A DNA stretch of 64,000 bases, from assembly GCF_002112505.1 (NCBI RefSeq), contig NZ_NEHW01000016.1, forward strand, positions 1 to 64,000, written 5' to 3'. Source of the DNA: Pseudomonas sp. R28(2017). GTDB lineage: Bacteria > Pseudomonadota > Gammaproteobacteria > Pseudomonadales > Pseudomonadaceae. Positions 16,363 to 24,890 of this stretch are shown here, in pieces. Under the pieces are notes generated by a model, which worked only from the letters and a program-made list of their open reading frames with translations, was not told the DNA's origin and did not search any database. Numbering within the stretch: position 1 is the stretch's first letter; each line of letters starts with the position of its first letter. Both the position numbers and the translations under genes were made by a program.

Positions 16363-17276
16363 CGCTCGCCCCCTTCGGCGCGCAGCGCCTGCTTGTTGGC
16401 CTGAGCCATGCCCTTGGCGTCGAAACCGCCAAGCTTGTCGCCCGACAGCAGTTCATTGTGGGCGTGGGCGAAATGGTGCCAGGCGAATGCCGCATCCATG
16501 GCCGTGCGCTTGCCTTGCAGGTCTTCGACGTGGTTGATCGCCTGCTTGGTCAGGGCCAGGCCCATGCGCGGCTGGCGGGCGATGCCCGCCGCCAGGGCGT
16601 AGGTCACCGCCTGTAGCTGGTCACGTGGCACCACGCGGTTGACCATGCCCATCTGGTAGGCACGCTCGGCGCTCATGCGCTCGCCGCAGAACAGGAATTC
16701 CTTGGCGATGCGTGGGTTCAGCTCGTAGGGGTGGGCGAAGTACTCCACCCCCGGGATGCCCATGCGCACCACCGGGTCCTGGAAGAACGCATCGTCGCTG
16801 GCGACGATCAGGTCGCACACCCACGCCAGCATCAGCCCGCCGGCCACACAGGCGCCATGGACCATGGCGATGGTCGGCTTGGGCAGCTCGCGCCAGCGCC
16901 GGCACATGCCAAGGTAGACTTCCTGCTCACGGGCATACAGCTGCTCGCCACCGGGCTTGTTGGTGTGGTCCCACCACAGGTGCGCACGCTCGAACGGTTT
17001 GTTGATGTCGCGCCCGGGGGTGCCGATGTCGTGGCCGGCGGAAAAGTGCCGGCCTTCACCGCATAGCACGATGACCTTGACGCTGTCGTCGTCCACCGCC
17101 TGACGCAAGGCCGCGTCCAGGGCGTAGGTCATCTGCGAGTTCTGCGCGTTGTTGAACGCCGGGCGGTTGAGGGTGAGCGTGGCGATACCGTCGGCCACGG
17201 CATACAACACCGGGTCCTGGGTCTCGTACACCGCCGCGTCCTCGCGGCTGACGAATTGGCTGTCGCTGCTGTGCAT
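16359..17276 (-). CDS. Enoyl-CoA hydratase/isomerase family protein
   Basis: The 305-residue crotonase has an N-terminal extension of about 25 residues, LTLNRPAFNNAQNSQM, GEGRHFSAGHDIGTPGRD (oxyanion loop) and GACVAGGLMLAWVCDL. The segment EYFAHPYELNPRIAKEFLFCG follows. The usual hydratase glutamates are not evident at the common positions, so hydratase, isomerase or hydrolase activity all remain open. It lies between ipdB (10 nt away) and ipdC (4-nt overlap), which places it in C/D-ring degradation. ATG 17276 is chosen for the leader-free start after GAGGACACCCGC. Confidence 0.8.
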   Translation of the reverse strand: MHSSDSQFVSREDAAVYETQDPVLYAVADGIATLTLNRPAFNNAQNSQMTYALDAALRQAVDDDSVKVIVLCGEGRHFSAGHDIGTPGRDINKPFERAHLWWDHTNKPGGEQLYAREQEVYLGMCRRWRELPKPTIAMVHGACVAGGLMLAWVCDLIVASDDAFFQDPVVRMGIPGVEYFAHPYELNPRIAKEFLFCGERMSAERAYQMGMVNRVVPRDQLQAVTYALAAGIARQPRMGLALTKQAINHVEDLQGKRTAMDAAFAWHHFAHAHNELLSGDKLGGFDAKGMAQANKQALRAEGGER

Positions 17277-17286
17277 GCGGGTGTCC

Positions 17287-18084
17287 TCAGGCGGCGCGGA
17301 TGCCAGGCGGGTTGCCCTTGATCGCGCTGGTACGCAGGCCATGGGGGTCGAGACGGCGGATCAGCGCCAGCTGCTCGGCAGTCGGGTGCACGGTCTCGCG
17401 CAGCTGCGCCGAGCGCAGCAACGGGAAGCCGGTCTTGTCCTGCACTTCGTCGAAACTCACGCCCGGGTGCAGGGTGCGCACCTGCGCGGCGCGGTCAGGG
17501 CCGTCGAAGTCCAGGGTGCACAGGTCGGTGATGACCTGGCGGATGTCCATCAGGTCGCGGCGCGCGCCCTCGGGCCAGCGCTCGGCCTTGAAACCGACGC
17601 CGGAGACCATGTCCACCTCGCCACTGACGAACACCCGGGTACTGTGGTTGGGCACGAAGAACGAGTTGAGGTGGTTGATGCTGTTGCCCGGCAGGCCACG
17701 CACGCCGAGCATCGCGGTGCGCGGCTTGTGGTAGTCGCCGACGCAGGACAGGTTGGTCTGGCCCCAGCGGTCGACCTGGGTCGGCCCGATCATGGCGTGG
17801 CGGCGGCCGCCCCACACACATTCGAACACCCGCTCGAACGACAGATAGCCGCTGTAGCGTGGCGTCTGCTCGCCGCGCGGTCCCAGCGGGATCGGCTCCT
17901 CGACCAGGAACGCCTCGCTGTCGGTCATCAGCAGCTCAGGGCTGTGGGTGAGCTTGGCCAGGCTGGCGCCCAGGCGCGGTATCACGCCCAGGCCCGAGGC
18001 AATCACCTCACCATTGCCGCGCCAGGCTTCGGCGGCGGCCACGATCAGCAGTTCGGCAAGGGTGAATTCAGGGGTGGCAGTCAT
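17287..18084 (-). CDS. ipdB: IpdB-like CoA-transferase-family ring hydrolase, beta subunit
   Basis: The 265-residue protein is of the family I CoA-transferase beta-subunit type, with GLGVIPRLGASLAKLTHSP, GPTQVDRWGQTNLSCVG and SGVGFKAERWPEG blocks. IpdAB in actinobacteria hydrolyses the last ring of COCHEA-CoA to give a methyl-oxo-octanedioyl-CoA, rather than transferring CoA. It directly follows the alpha subunit (10-nt gap). The pairing with ipdA, ipdC and echA20 makes the assignment firm. Confidence 0.9.
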   Translation of the reverse strand: MTATPEFTLAELLIVAAAEAWRGNGEVIASGLGVIPRLGASLAKLTHSPELLMTDSEAFLVEEPIPLGPRGEQTPRYSGYLSFERVFECVWGGRRHAMIGPTQVDRWGQTNLSCVGDYHKPRTAMLGVRGLPGNSINHLNSFFVPNHSTRVFVSGEVDMVSGVGFKAERWPEGARRDLMDIRQVITDLCTLDFDGPDRAAQVRTLHPGVSFDEVQDKTGFPLLRSAQLRETVHPTAEQLALIRRLDPHGLRTSAIKGNPPGIRAA

Positions 18085-18094
18085 GCTGGAATCC

Positions 18095-18970
18095 TCAGAA
18101 CACGGGAAGGGGCAAGGCGCCCATGCGCGCGGCACCGCCGTTGTGCGCTTGATAGGCCTGTTCGCCGCCGGCCACGCAGGCCTCGACGTAGCGCTGCCAG
18201 CCGCCCTCTTCCTGGGCGCTGGCGACATAGCCCTTGAGGTGCTCCAGATCCCAGCCGTAATCCGACGGGCAGGAGGTCGGGTGGGCACCGAGCGGTGCAT
18301 GCACCACGCCGGTCACCAGGTAGCGCTCGAAGGTGTTGGCGCGGGCTTGCCCGGCATCGAGCTGCAGGCGCTCTTCCAGACGCTCGCAGGAAACGAAGCA
18401 CTGCTTGGCGGCACGGGCGAACAGGTGGTCGAAATACGGGTCGGGGCCGGTCACCAGGCAGTTGCCCAGGAGGTCGGCAACGTTCACATGCAGGAACGCC
18501 ACGTCCAGCTCCAGCGCCGGCATGGCCAGCAGCACCTCACCGTCGTCATAAGGCGAGCGGACGGTTTTCAGCGAAGGGTTCAGCTGTGTCACATCGGTGG
18601 CCAGGCCACAGCGGGTGGGCAGGAACGGCAGGCGCATGCCGGCAGCGCGCAGGCCCCACTGGAACATGCCCTCGTCGAGTTCCATCAGCTCCAGCTCGCC
18701 AGCCTCTCGGGCTTTGCGGTAATAAGGTTCAAGCGGGATGGCATCGAGGGTGACGAAGCCGAACACCAGCTTGCGCACCTTGCCGGCCGCGCACAGCATG
18801 CCGACTTCCGGACCGCCATAGGCGACCACGGTCAGGTCCTTGACCGGCGAACGGAGGATTTCCCGGACGATGGCCATCGGCTTGCGCCGCGGGCCCCAGC
18901 CACCGAAACCGATGGTCATGCCGTCACGCAGCTGGGCGACGGCGTCGGCACTGGTCATTTGCTTGTTCAT
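18095..18970 (-). CDS. ipdA: IpdA-like CoA-transferase-family ring hydrolase, alpha subunit
   Basis: The 291-residue CoA-transferase alpha-subunit-like protein has the phosphate/CoA loop GMTIGFGGWGPRRKPMA near residues 17-33 and YGGPEVGMLCAAGKV. The later block LDVAFLHVNVADLLGNC also fits the family. With IpdB it should open the final ring of the steroid skeleton. ATG 18970 is preferred because GGAGCAGTTGAGC precedes it. It is the second gene of the long operon, 13 nt after hsaC. Confidence 0.9.
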   Translation of the reverse strand: MNKQMTSADAVAQLRDGMTIGFGGWGPRRKPMAIVREILRSPVKDLTVVAYGGPEVGMLCAAGKVRKLVFGFVTLDAIPLEPYYRKAREAGELELMELDEGMFQWGLRAAGMRLPFLPTRCGLATDVTQLNPSLKTVRSPYDDGEVLLAMPALELDVAFLHVNVADLLGNCLVTGPDPYFDHLFARAAKQCFVSCERLEERLQLDAGQARANTFERYLVTGVVHAPLGAHPTSCPSDYGWDLEHLKGYVASAQEEGGWQRYVEACVAGGEQAYQAHNGGAARMGALPLPVF

Positions 18971-18983
18971 GCTCAACTGCTCC

Positions 18984-19874
18984 TTACTGGTGGCCAACCG
19001 AGAAGTCGTGGCCCCAGATACTCACGCGGGTGAACTCGAAGGCCGAGTGCTCGGCCCAGTCGACCTGCAGCCCGCCATAGCCGTACTCCAGGTCGAAGCC
19101 GGACGGTGTCTTCATGTAGAAACTGGTCATGCGGTCGTTCAGGTGCTGGCCGAGGGTCGCCGATAGCTGCCCACCGTGCGCCAGCAGACGGTCATGGGCG
19201 CGGCCGACCTCGGTCATCGAGTCCACCTCGACCATCACGTGCACGCAGCCGGACGGCACCGGGTACTCGGCCAGCGCCAGGCTGTGGTGGCGGGCATTGG
19301 CGCAGTGCAGGAAGTGGATGCGCACCGGCAGCGCCGACGGGTCGGGGCGGAAGTTGAAGATGTCCGACAGGCCGAAGCCAAGCACGTCCTTGGCAAACGC
19401 AAGGGTGGCGTCGAAATCCGGTGCCGGCAGCACGGTGTGGCCAAGGCCCATGTCACCGGTGACGAAACGCGGCACCCCTTGTGGCGAGACAAACGGCTGG
19501 CAGTCGGAGCGGTGGCCCCAGCTCAGCTCATGCTGGTTACCGGACGGGTCGCTGACGGTGACCAGCGCCTGCACCCCGCGCTGCTCGATGGCCTGCGCAC
19601 TGCCGACCTGCCAGGCCACGCCGCAGCGCTCCAGGTGCTGCAGGGCCTGCTCGAAGGCCTGCTCGCTGGCCAGCTCCCAGCCGCTGGCCAGGTAGCGCGG
19701 TGAATCCCCCTCGACCACCAGCATGCGGTAAGGCCGCTCGTCCATCTTCACGTACAGGCCGCCGCCGGGTGCGGCCTGCACCTGCATGCCGAGCACCTGT
19801 TCGGCATAACGCTGCCACTGGCCAAGGTTCTCGATCTGCGCGACGAAGTAGCTCAAACCACGAATGTCGATCAT
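18984..19874 (-). CDS. hsaC: 3,4-DHSA extradiol dioxygenase HsaC
   Basis: The 296-residue type I two-domain extradiol dioxygenase of the BphC fold has iron ligands readable as H146 (GLGHTVLP), H212 (GCVHVMVEV) and E263 (DLEYGYGG). HsaC/TesB cleaves the catecholic A ring of 3,4-dihydroxy-9,10-seco-steroid between C4 and C5. It is the first gene of the long C/D-ring operon behind box 4. Its product is hydrolysed by HsaD, encoded at 24891-25724. The combination with hsaA, hsaD and kshAB makes the substrate assignment strong. Confidence 0.92.
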   Translation of the reverse strand: MIDIRGLSYFVAQIENLGQWQRYAEQVLGMQVQAAPGGGLYVKMDERPYRMLVVEGDSPRYLASGWELASEQAFEQALQHLERCGVAWQVGSAQAIEQRGVQALVTVSDPSGNQHELSWGHRSDCQPFVSPQGVPRFVTGDMGLGHTVLPAPDFDATLAFAKDVLGFGLSDIFNFRPDPSALPVRIHFLHCANARHHSLALAEYPVPSGCVHVMVEVDSMTEVGRAHDRLLAHGGQLSATLGQHLNDRMTSFYMKTPSGFDLEYGYGGLQVDWAEHSAFEFTRVSIWGHDFSVGHQ

Positions 19875-19939
19875 GCCCGTGTTCCTCCAGGCTCAAAGGG
19901 TTGCCTGGGGACCATTGTGCAAAGCGCCAACGCCATGCT

Positions 19940-19957
19940 CATCGTCCGTTGAGACTA
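19940..19957 (-). promoter_or_regulatory. Regulator box 4 (hsaC operon)
   Basis: Sense TAGTCTCAACGGACGATG lies 65 nt before the hsaC ATG. CACAAT, a possible -10, starts 21 nt after the box. It drives the 12-kb operon down to 7660 and is back-to-back with box 5. Confidence 0.75.
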
Positions 19958-19989
19958 AGCGCAATACGTGGTGCAGCGGGCTGTGGACC

Positions 19990-20007
19990 TAGTCCGTTTC
20001 AATGATT
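19990..20007 (+). promoter_or_regulatory. Regulator box 5 (acyl-CoA dehydrogenase pair), weak
   Basis: TAGTCCGTTTCAATGATT keeps the left half and GAT but has lost GGAC. It is placed 90 nt before the ATG at 20098, and TAGATT lies 21 nt after the box, the same spacing as in the other copies. Confidence 0.5.
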
Positions 20008-20097
20008 CGCGGTGTGTGGCCCAGCCCTAGATTCGCGATGTTGTCCCCCTGAATCCCGGGGCCGCGCTGCAGCCCCACCAGCCTAGAGATGCCCCCT

Positions 20098-21258
20098 ATG
20101 GAGTTCGCTTTCACCGAGGATCAGCTGCTGATTCGCGACAGCGCCGAGCGCTTCCTCGCCCAGGCCAGCGATTCACATGCAGTACGCGCAGGCATGAGCC
20201 GCGCTGCCGATTACGACCCCGAGCTGTGCCGGCAGATCGGCCAGGAGCTGTACTGGCCGGCGCTGCTGGTTCCCGAGGCCCACGGCGGCATGGGCCTGGG
20301 CTTCGTCGAACTGGCCGTGCTGCTGGAGCAATGCGGGCGCTTTCTGCTCGGCTCGCCGCTGTTCGCCACCACTTGCCTGGCCACCCCGGCCCTGCTGCTG
20401 GCCGACAACCCGGCGCTGCAAGCCCGCTGGCTGCCGGCCATCGCCAGCGGCCAGCTGCACGCCACTCTGGCCTGCCCGCTGGAGGTCGCGCAGATGCAGG
20501 CTGAACTGCGCCCCCATGGCGAAGGCTACCGCCTCGAAGGCTGCCACGCCCAGGTCGTCGATGGCGCCCAGGCCGACCTGCTGCTGATCGCCGCACGCCG
20601 CCCAGGCAGTACGGGCGAACAAGGCATCAGCGTGTTCGCCGTACCGGCCGACACACCAGGCGTAGTACGTACTACATTACACACCCTCGACCAGACCCGC
20701 CGCCTGGCACGCATCGAGCTGCATCAGGTGCAAGTCGGCGAGGCGCAGCGCCTGTGCGCCATCGAGCAGGCCTGGCCATTGCTGCAGGCCACCCAGCGTA
20801 TCGCCGCCATCGGCCTGGCCGCCGAACAGCTGGGCGGCGCCCAGCAGGCACTGGACCTGACCCTGGCCTATACCGCCGAACGTCACCAGTTCGGCCGGCC
20901 GGTGGCCAGCTTCCAGGCCATCAAGCACCGCTGCGCCGACATGATGCTGCACATCGAATGCACCCGCTCGGCGGTGTGGTACGCCGCCTGCGTGGCCCGC
21001 GAATACCTGGCCGAAGACGGTGACCCGATGGTGCGCGGCGAACTGCTCGCCGCCGCAGCCACCGCCAAGGCCCATGCCAGCGAGACGTTCTTCCACTGTG
21101 CAGCCGAGTCGATCCAGATGCACGGCGGGGTCGGTTTCACTTGGGAATACGACCCGCACCTGTACTTCAAACGCGCCAGGGCCAGTGAACAACTGCTGGG
21201 CAACCCGGCTTGGCACCGTGAGTGCCTGGCCAGCGAACTACTGGGAGAACGTACATGA
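20098..21258 (+). CDS. Acyl-CoA dehydrogenase, short-tail subunit (pair with next gene)
   Basis: The 386-residue acyl-CoA dehydrogenase begins MEFAFTEDQLLIRDSAERF and has RHQFGRPVASFQAIKHRCAD and the HGGVGFTWEYDPHLYFKRA segment near the C-terminus. ATG 20098 gives the standard N-terminus with TAGAGA ahead; ATG 20089 adds three residues. Its last codons overlap the next dehydrogenase (ATGA), predicting a 1:1 heteromer. The pair stands alone on the plus strand behind box 5, opposite the C/D-ring operon, so it may act on a late C/D-ring acyl-CoA. Which thioester is oxidised cannot be decided. Confidence 0.85.
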   Translation: MEFAFTEDQLLIRDSAERFLAQASDSHAVRAGMSRAADYDPELCRQIGQELYWPALLVPEAHGGMGLGFVELAVLLEQCGRFLLGSPLFATTCLATPALLLADNPALQARWLPAIASGQLHATLACPLEVAQMQAELRPHGEGYRLEGCHAQVVDGAQADLLLIAARRPGSTGEQGISVFAVPADTPGVVRTTLHTLDQTRRLARIELHQVQVGEAQRLCAIEQAWPLLQATQRIAAIGLAAEQLGGAQQALDLTLAYTAERHQFGRPVASFQAIKHRCADMMLHIECTRSAVWYAACVAREYLAEDGDPMVRGELLAAAATAKAHASETFFHCAAESIQMHGGVGFTWEYDPHLYFKRARASEQLLGNPAWHRECLASELLGERT

Positions 21259-22445
21259 AGATCGGTTTCAGCAAGGCAGACGAAGCATTCCGCCAGGAGG
21301 TTGCCAGCTGGTTGGCGGCGCACCTGCAAGGTGAGTTCGCCCAACTGCGCTTTCGTGGCGGCCCTGGCGACGAACACAGCTTCCCAGCAGAACGCAAGGC
21401 TTGGGAGCGCGAGCTGGCAGGCAGTGGCTGGGTCGGTGTGGGCTGGCGGGCGGAAGACGGCGGGCGTGGCCTGAGCATCAGCCAGCAGGTGATCTTCCAC
21501 GAGGAATACGCCCGCGCTGGCGGCCCTGGGCGCATGGGCCATATCGGCGAAGGGCTGGTCGGCCCTACCCTCGCCGCATTCGGCACGCCCGAGCAACGCC
21601 AGCGCCTGCTGCCGGGCATTCTCAAGGGCGAGGCGTTCTGGTGCCAAGGTTACTCGGAGCCTGGCGCCGGCTCGGACCTGGCCAACGTACAGACCCGCGC
21701 CCGCCTCGATGCCGACGGCGAGCGCTGGTTGATCAGCGGGCAGAAGGTCTGGACCTCGCTGGCCCATGAGGCCGACTGGTGCTTCGTGCTGGCCCGCACC
21801 GAGCCCGGCAGCGTCGGCCATCATGGCCTGTCGTTCTTGCTGGTGCCCATGGCCCAGGCGAACATTCGCGTGCAGCCGATCCAGCAACTGACCGGTACCA
21901 GCGAGTTCAACGAGGTGTTCTTCGACCAGGCCGAGACCTCGGCAAGCAACCTGGTCGGCCAGCCCGGCGAAGGCTGGAAGATCGCCATGGCCCTGCTGGG
22001 CTTCGAACGTGGCGTGTCGACCCTGGGCCAGCAAATGCAGTTCCACAACGAGCTCGAAGAGGTGTTGCGCATCGCCCGCGCCAACGGCGCCGCCCGCGAC
22101 CCACTGCTGCGCCAGCGCCTGGCCCAGGCCTGGTCGGGGCTCAAGGTACTGCGCTACAACTCGCTGCGCATGCTCTCCGGGCCGCAGGACGGCAGCCTGG
22201 CGCGTGAAGCGATGATCTACAAGCTGGCCTGGTCGAACTGGCATGTCGAGCTGGGCAAGTTGGCGATGGATGTGCTGGGGGATGCTGCTGAAGTGCTGGA
22301 TAGCGCGCCGTACGGGTTGAACCGGTTGCAGTCGCTGTTCCTGTTTACCCGGGCGGATACGATCTACGGGGGGAGTAACGAGATCCAGCGTAACGTGATT
22401 GCCGAACGGGCGCTGGGCATGCCGCGGGAGGTGAAGGGGCGCTGA
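21255..22445 (+). CDS. Acyl-CoA dehydrogenase, partner subunit
   Basis: The 396-residue acyl-CoA dehydrogenase has CQGYSEPGAGSDLANV, ISGQKVWTSLAHEADW and the C-terminal IYGGSNEIQRNVIAERAL segment. It has glycine in place of the classic catalytic glutamate of YEGT. Start ATG 21255 overlaps the upstream stop by 4 nt. With 20098-21258 it should form an alpha2beta2 dehydrogenase feeding EtfAB. Codons become richer in GGG and third-position G near the 3' end, a mild local shift only. Confidence 0.85.
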   Translation: MKIGFSKADEAFRQEVASWLAAHLQGEFAQLRFRGGPGDEHSFPAERKAWERELAGSGWVGVGWRAEDGGRGLSISQQVIFHEEYARAGGPGRMGHIGEGLVGPTLAAFGTPEQRQRLLPGILKGEAFWCQGYSEPGAGSDLANVQTRARLDADGERWLISGQKVWTSLAHEADWCFVLARTEPGSVGHHGLSFLLVPMAQANIRVQPIQQLTGTSEFNEVFFDQAETSASNLVGQPGEGWKIAMALLGFERGVSTLGQQMQFHNELEEVLRIARANGAARDPLLRQRLAQAWSGLKVLRYNSLRMLSGPQDGSLAREAMIYKLAWSNWHVELGKLAMDVLGDAAEVLDSAPYGLNRLQSLFLFTRADTIYGGSNEIQRNVIAERALGMPREVKGR

Positions 22446-22503
22446 GCCCCCCCTTTAGCAGACAAGCCTGCTTCAGTAGATTTCACGGTCGAGAGGAGAG
22501 CTT

Positions 22504-22534
22504 GTGGGAGCGGCCTTGCCGGGGCGCCCCCACA
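22504..22534. repeat. REP-like palindrome
   Basis: The arms TGTGGG (22504-22509) and CCCACA (22529-22534) flank a GAGCGGCCTTGCCGG core typical of P. putida REP sequences. It lies between convergent genes. Confidence 0.6.
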
Positions 22535-22557
22535 CGGTCAGCGCATCACAAATACGC

Positions 22558-23199
22558 CTACCGAACGCGTATCTTCGGATCCCCCGCCCCACGCCGCATG
22601 GCCTGCAGAAAGCCCTCCAGCGGCGCCGGCTCGGCAATCTGCGGCAGGGCATCCTTGTCCGGCCGCTGGGCCCAGAAGGCATCCCACGACGGGAACAGCT
22701 CGTGGAAGCTCCCGGCATAGGGCTCACGCCCCGGCCAGCGCATCTTCAGGCCCCCTATCGGTGGCTTGTTCAAGTCAGTGGCGTACCAGTAGCACGGTAG
22801 CCGTCGGCGGAAGCACCAGCGCCCGTCAATGCGCTCGTAGTCGTCCCAGTACAGCATCTGCATGATCACCCACTCCGGCCCGGTCTCATGCTCGTTCTTC
22901 GAATACACCACGCCCGTGGCGTGGTCGGCATCGCTGAACTCGATGATGTGCTGGCCCAGGTGGTGCGAGGTGCCGTGGAACTGCTTGCGCATGGTCTCGT
23001 CGAGCCAGGCCTTGAGGTGCGCGCGGCCGAACTTGTCGCGGCCGACCCGCACGTCCTCGGCAAAGCAGTTGGCCATGGCGTCCATGTCGCGCATGTCCAG
23101 GGCCAGCGCGTACTTGCCGGCCAGCTGGCGGATCGCATCCAGTGACTCCAGGCGGTCGATGCGCTGCAGCAGCGTGGTGCTGCTCTCCATGGCGGTCAT
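22558..23199 (-). CDS. BaiE/Hsh2-like steroid 7alpha-dehydratase (SnoaL-4 fold)
   Basis: The 213-residue NTF2/SnoaL_4-fold protein starts with a predicted helix RIDRLESLDAIRQLAGKY and then carries Y30 and D35 in KYALALD. H79/H80 follow in HHLGQH, and DDYERIDGRW lies near residue 120. The Y-x4-D spacing and downstream His match the catalytic residues reported for the bile acid 7alpha-dehydratase BaiE. It is longer than BaiE (about 166 residues) by a C-terminal tail. Related proteobacterial proteins (Hsh2) dehydrate 7-hydroxy-3-keto steroids. The start overlaps the SDR stop (ATGA) and it is the last gene of the box 6 operon. A 7alpha-dehydratase role is likely but inferred. Confidence 0.72.
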   Translation of the reverse strand: MTAMESSTTLLQRIDRLESLDAIRQLAGKYALALDMRDMDAMANCFAEDVRVGRDKFGRAHLKAWLDETMRKQFHGTSHHLGQHIIEFSDADHATGVVYSKNEHETGPEWVIMQMLYWDDYERIDGRWCFRRRLPCYWYATDLNKPPIGGLKMRWPGREPYAGSFHELFPSWDAFWAQRPDKDALPQIAEPAPLEGFLQAMRRGAGDPKIRVR

Positions 23200-23966
23200 T
23201 CCAGCACCGTGTACAGGTCCGAACCGCGCCCGCCGTCCACCGCCAGGCTCGCCCCGGTCACGTACGAGGCCTCGTCGCTGGCCAGGAACAGGATGGCATT
23301 GGCCAGCTCCTGCGGCAGGCCGACCCGGCGCATCGGGATGACCTTCTCGGTATTCGCCCGCGCCTTGGCGTCGCCGAGCATGCCCGCGGTCGCCGGGGTG
23401 TCGACCACCCCAGGGATGATCACGTTGCAGCGGATGTTGTCCACCGCGCCCTCGCTGGCCGCGGCCCGGCTGAAGTTGATCACCGCCGCCTTGGCGGCGG
23501 AGTAACCGGCCATCCAGGCGGTGCCGAACAGGCCGCAGATCGAGGCGATGTTGACGATCGAGCCGCCCTTGCCTTTCATCAGCTGCATCGCCGTGCGCGT
23601 GCCCCAGAAGGTGCCATCCACGGTAGTGGCGAAGTTGGCGTGCCAGTCTGCGGTGCTCATGCCGTCGATGCCACCCCAGGTGTAGGCCATGGCGTTGTTG
23701 ACCAGGATGTCGAGGCCGCCGTGGCGCTGCGCAGTGGCGTGCAGCGCGGCGACATAGGCCTGTTCGTCACTGACGTCGGCCACCGCCACCTCGGCGCAGC
23801 CGCCGCGGGCGAGGATCTGCTCGCGTACCCCTTCCAGCGGCTCGCGGCGGCGCCCACACAGCACCACCAGGGCGCCCTCTTCGGCGAAGCGCAGTGCGGT
23901 CGCCTCGCCAATGCCGGAGCCGGCCCCGGTGACGAAGGCGATCTTGCCTTGCAGACGTTTGCTCAT
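23196..23966 (-). CDS. Short-chain dehydrogenase, probable hydroxysteroid dehydrogenase
   Basis: The 256-residue classical SDR has TGAGSGIG at residues 13-20, NNAMAYTWGGIDG (NNAG variant), a catalytic serine in NIASICG and YSAAKAA. The C-terminal SYVTGASLAVDGGRG is also typical. It sits between another SDR (14-nt gap) and the BaiE-like dehydratase (overlap). Oxidation or reduction of a steroid ring hydroxyl, for instance at C-7 or C-12, is plausible from context. The position acted on cannot be told from sequence. Confidence 0.82.
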   Translation of the reverse strand: MSKRLQGKIAFVTGAGSGIGEATALRFAEEGALVVLCGRRREPLEGVREQILARGGCAEVAVADVSDEQAYVAALHATAQRHGGLDILVNNAMAYTWGGIDGMSTADWHANFATTVDGTFWGTRTAMQLMKGKGGSIVNIASICGLFGTAWMAGYSAAKAAVINFSRAAASEGAVDNIRCNVIIPGVVDTPATAGMLGDAKARANTEKVIPMRRVGLPQELANAILFLASDEASYVTGASLAVDGGRGSDLYTVLE

Positions 23967-23980
23967 CGGTCGCGCTCCTG

Positions 23981-24715
23981 TCAGATAAAGGCCATGCCGC
24001 CGTTGACGGCAATGTTCTGCCCGGTGATGAAGCTGGCGTCATCACCGGCCAGGAACACCGCCACCCGGGCGATCTCGTCGGTTTCGCACATGCGCCCCAG
24101 CGGCACGTTCTTGAGCAGCGCCTGCATGTGTTCATCGGGAATGCCGGCCATCATCGGCGTGTTGGTCGGGCCCGGTACCAGGGTGTTGACGCGGATGCCC
24201 CGGGCCGCCAGTTCACGGGCGATCGAACGGGTCAGGCCCATCACTGCGGCCTTCGAGGCACAGTAATGGCTTGGCCCTTCGCCGGTCAGCGCGGCGGTGC
24301 TCGACAGGTTGATCAGCACGCCCTGGCGCTTGCCCTTGAGCATCAGCCGGGCACCCTCACGGCAGCACAGGAAGGTGCCACCCAGGTTGACCCCGATCAC
24401 CCGTGCCCAGCTGTCGTCCGGCGTGTCGAGGAAGGCATCGAGGGCACCGACGCCGGCGTTGTTGACGACGATGTCCAGGCCACCGAAATGCGCTTCGACC
24501 TGGCCCATGGCATCGGCCACCGACGCGCCATCGGCGACGTTGCAGCCCAGCGCCAGCACCTGCTCGCCGAGGTCGGCAAGGCTGGCGGCGAGCGCGGCCT
24601 GGTTGAGGTCGACCGCCACCACCTTGGCCCCTTCGGCGACGAAGCGGCGCACGATGGCCTGGCCCATGCCCTGCCCGGCACCGGTGACGAAGGCCACTTT
24701 GTTCTGCAGTTTCAT
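23981..24715 (-). CDS. Short-chain dehydrogenase, probable hydroxysteroid dehydrogenase
   Basis: The 244-residue classical SDR has TGAGQGMG at residues 11-18, NNAGVGALD, the serine in NLSSTAALTG, YCASKAA and SFITGQNIAVNGGMAFI at the C-terminus. It is the first gene of the box 6 operon, and GGAG precedes the ATG at 24715. With the next SDR and the dehydratase it probably removes or epimerises a bile acid hydroxyl. In Comamonas, SDRs SteA and SteB invert the 12-hydroxyl and would be a comparison. That assignment remains open. Confidence 0.82.
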   Translation of the reverse strand: MKLQNKVAFVTGAGQGMGQAIVRRFVAEGAKVVAVDLNQAALAASLADLGEQVLALGCNVADGASVADAMGQVEAHFGGLDIVVNNAGVGALDAFLDTPDDSWARVIGVNLGGTFLCCREGARLMLKGKRQGVLINLSSTAALTGEGPSHYCASKAAVMGLTRSIARELAARGIRVNTLVPGPTNTPMMAGIPDEHMQALLKNVPLGRMCETDEIARVAVFLAGDDASFITGQNIAVNGGMAFI

Positions 24716-24777
24716 AGCGTTCTCCTTGGTTGACGCCTTTTGGTTTTCACCATCATTGGGCGCCTGCCAGTGCCGAA

Positions 24778-24795
24778 CATCGTCCGATAGGACTA
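24778..24795 (-). promoter_or_regulatory. Regulator box 6 (SDR-SDR-dehydratase operon)
   Basis: Sense TAGTCCTATCGGACGATG lies 62 nt before the ATG at 24715. AATGAT starts 21 nt after the box. It is back-to-back with box 7. Confidence 0.75.
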
Positions 24796-24812
24796 GCGCC
24801 ATGCGCGCGTCG

Positions 24813-24830
24813 TGGTCCGGATGGACGATG
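24813..24830 (+). promoter_or_regulatory. Regulator box 7 (hsaD)
   Basis: TGGTCCGGATGGACGATG ends 60 nt before the hsaD ATG. GAGGAT lies 21 nt downstream. Confidence 0.72.
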
Positions 24831-24890
24831 CCGGCCTGGCCTGGGCGGCAGAGGATCGACCCTCACCCATTCGCGAACTGGAGAACCGGC

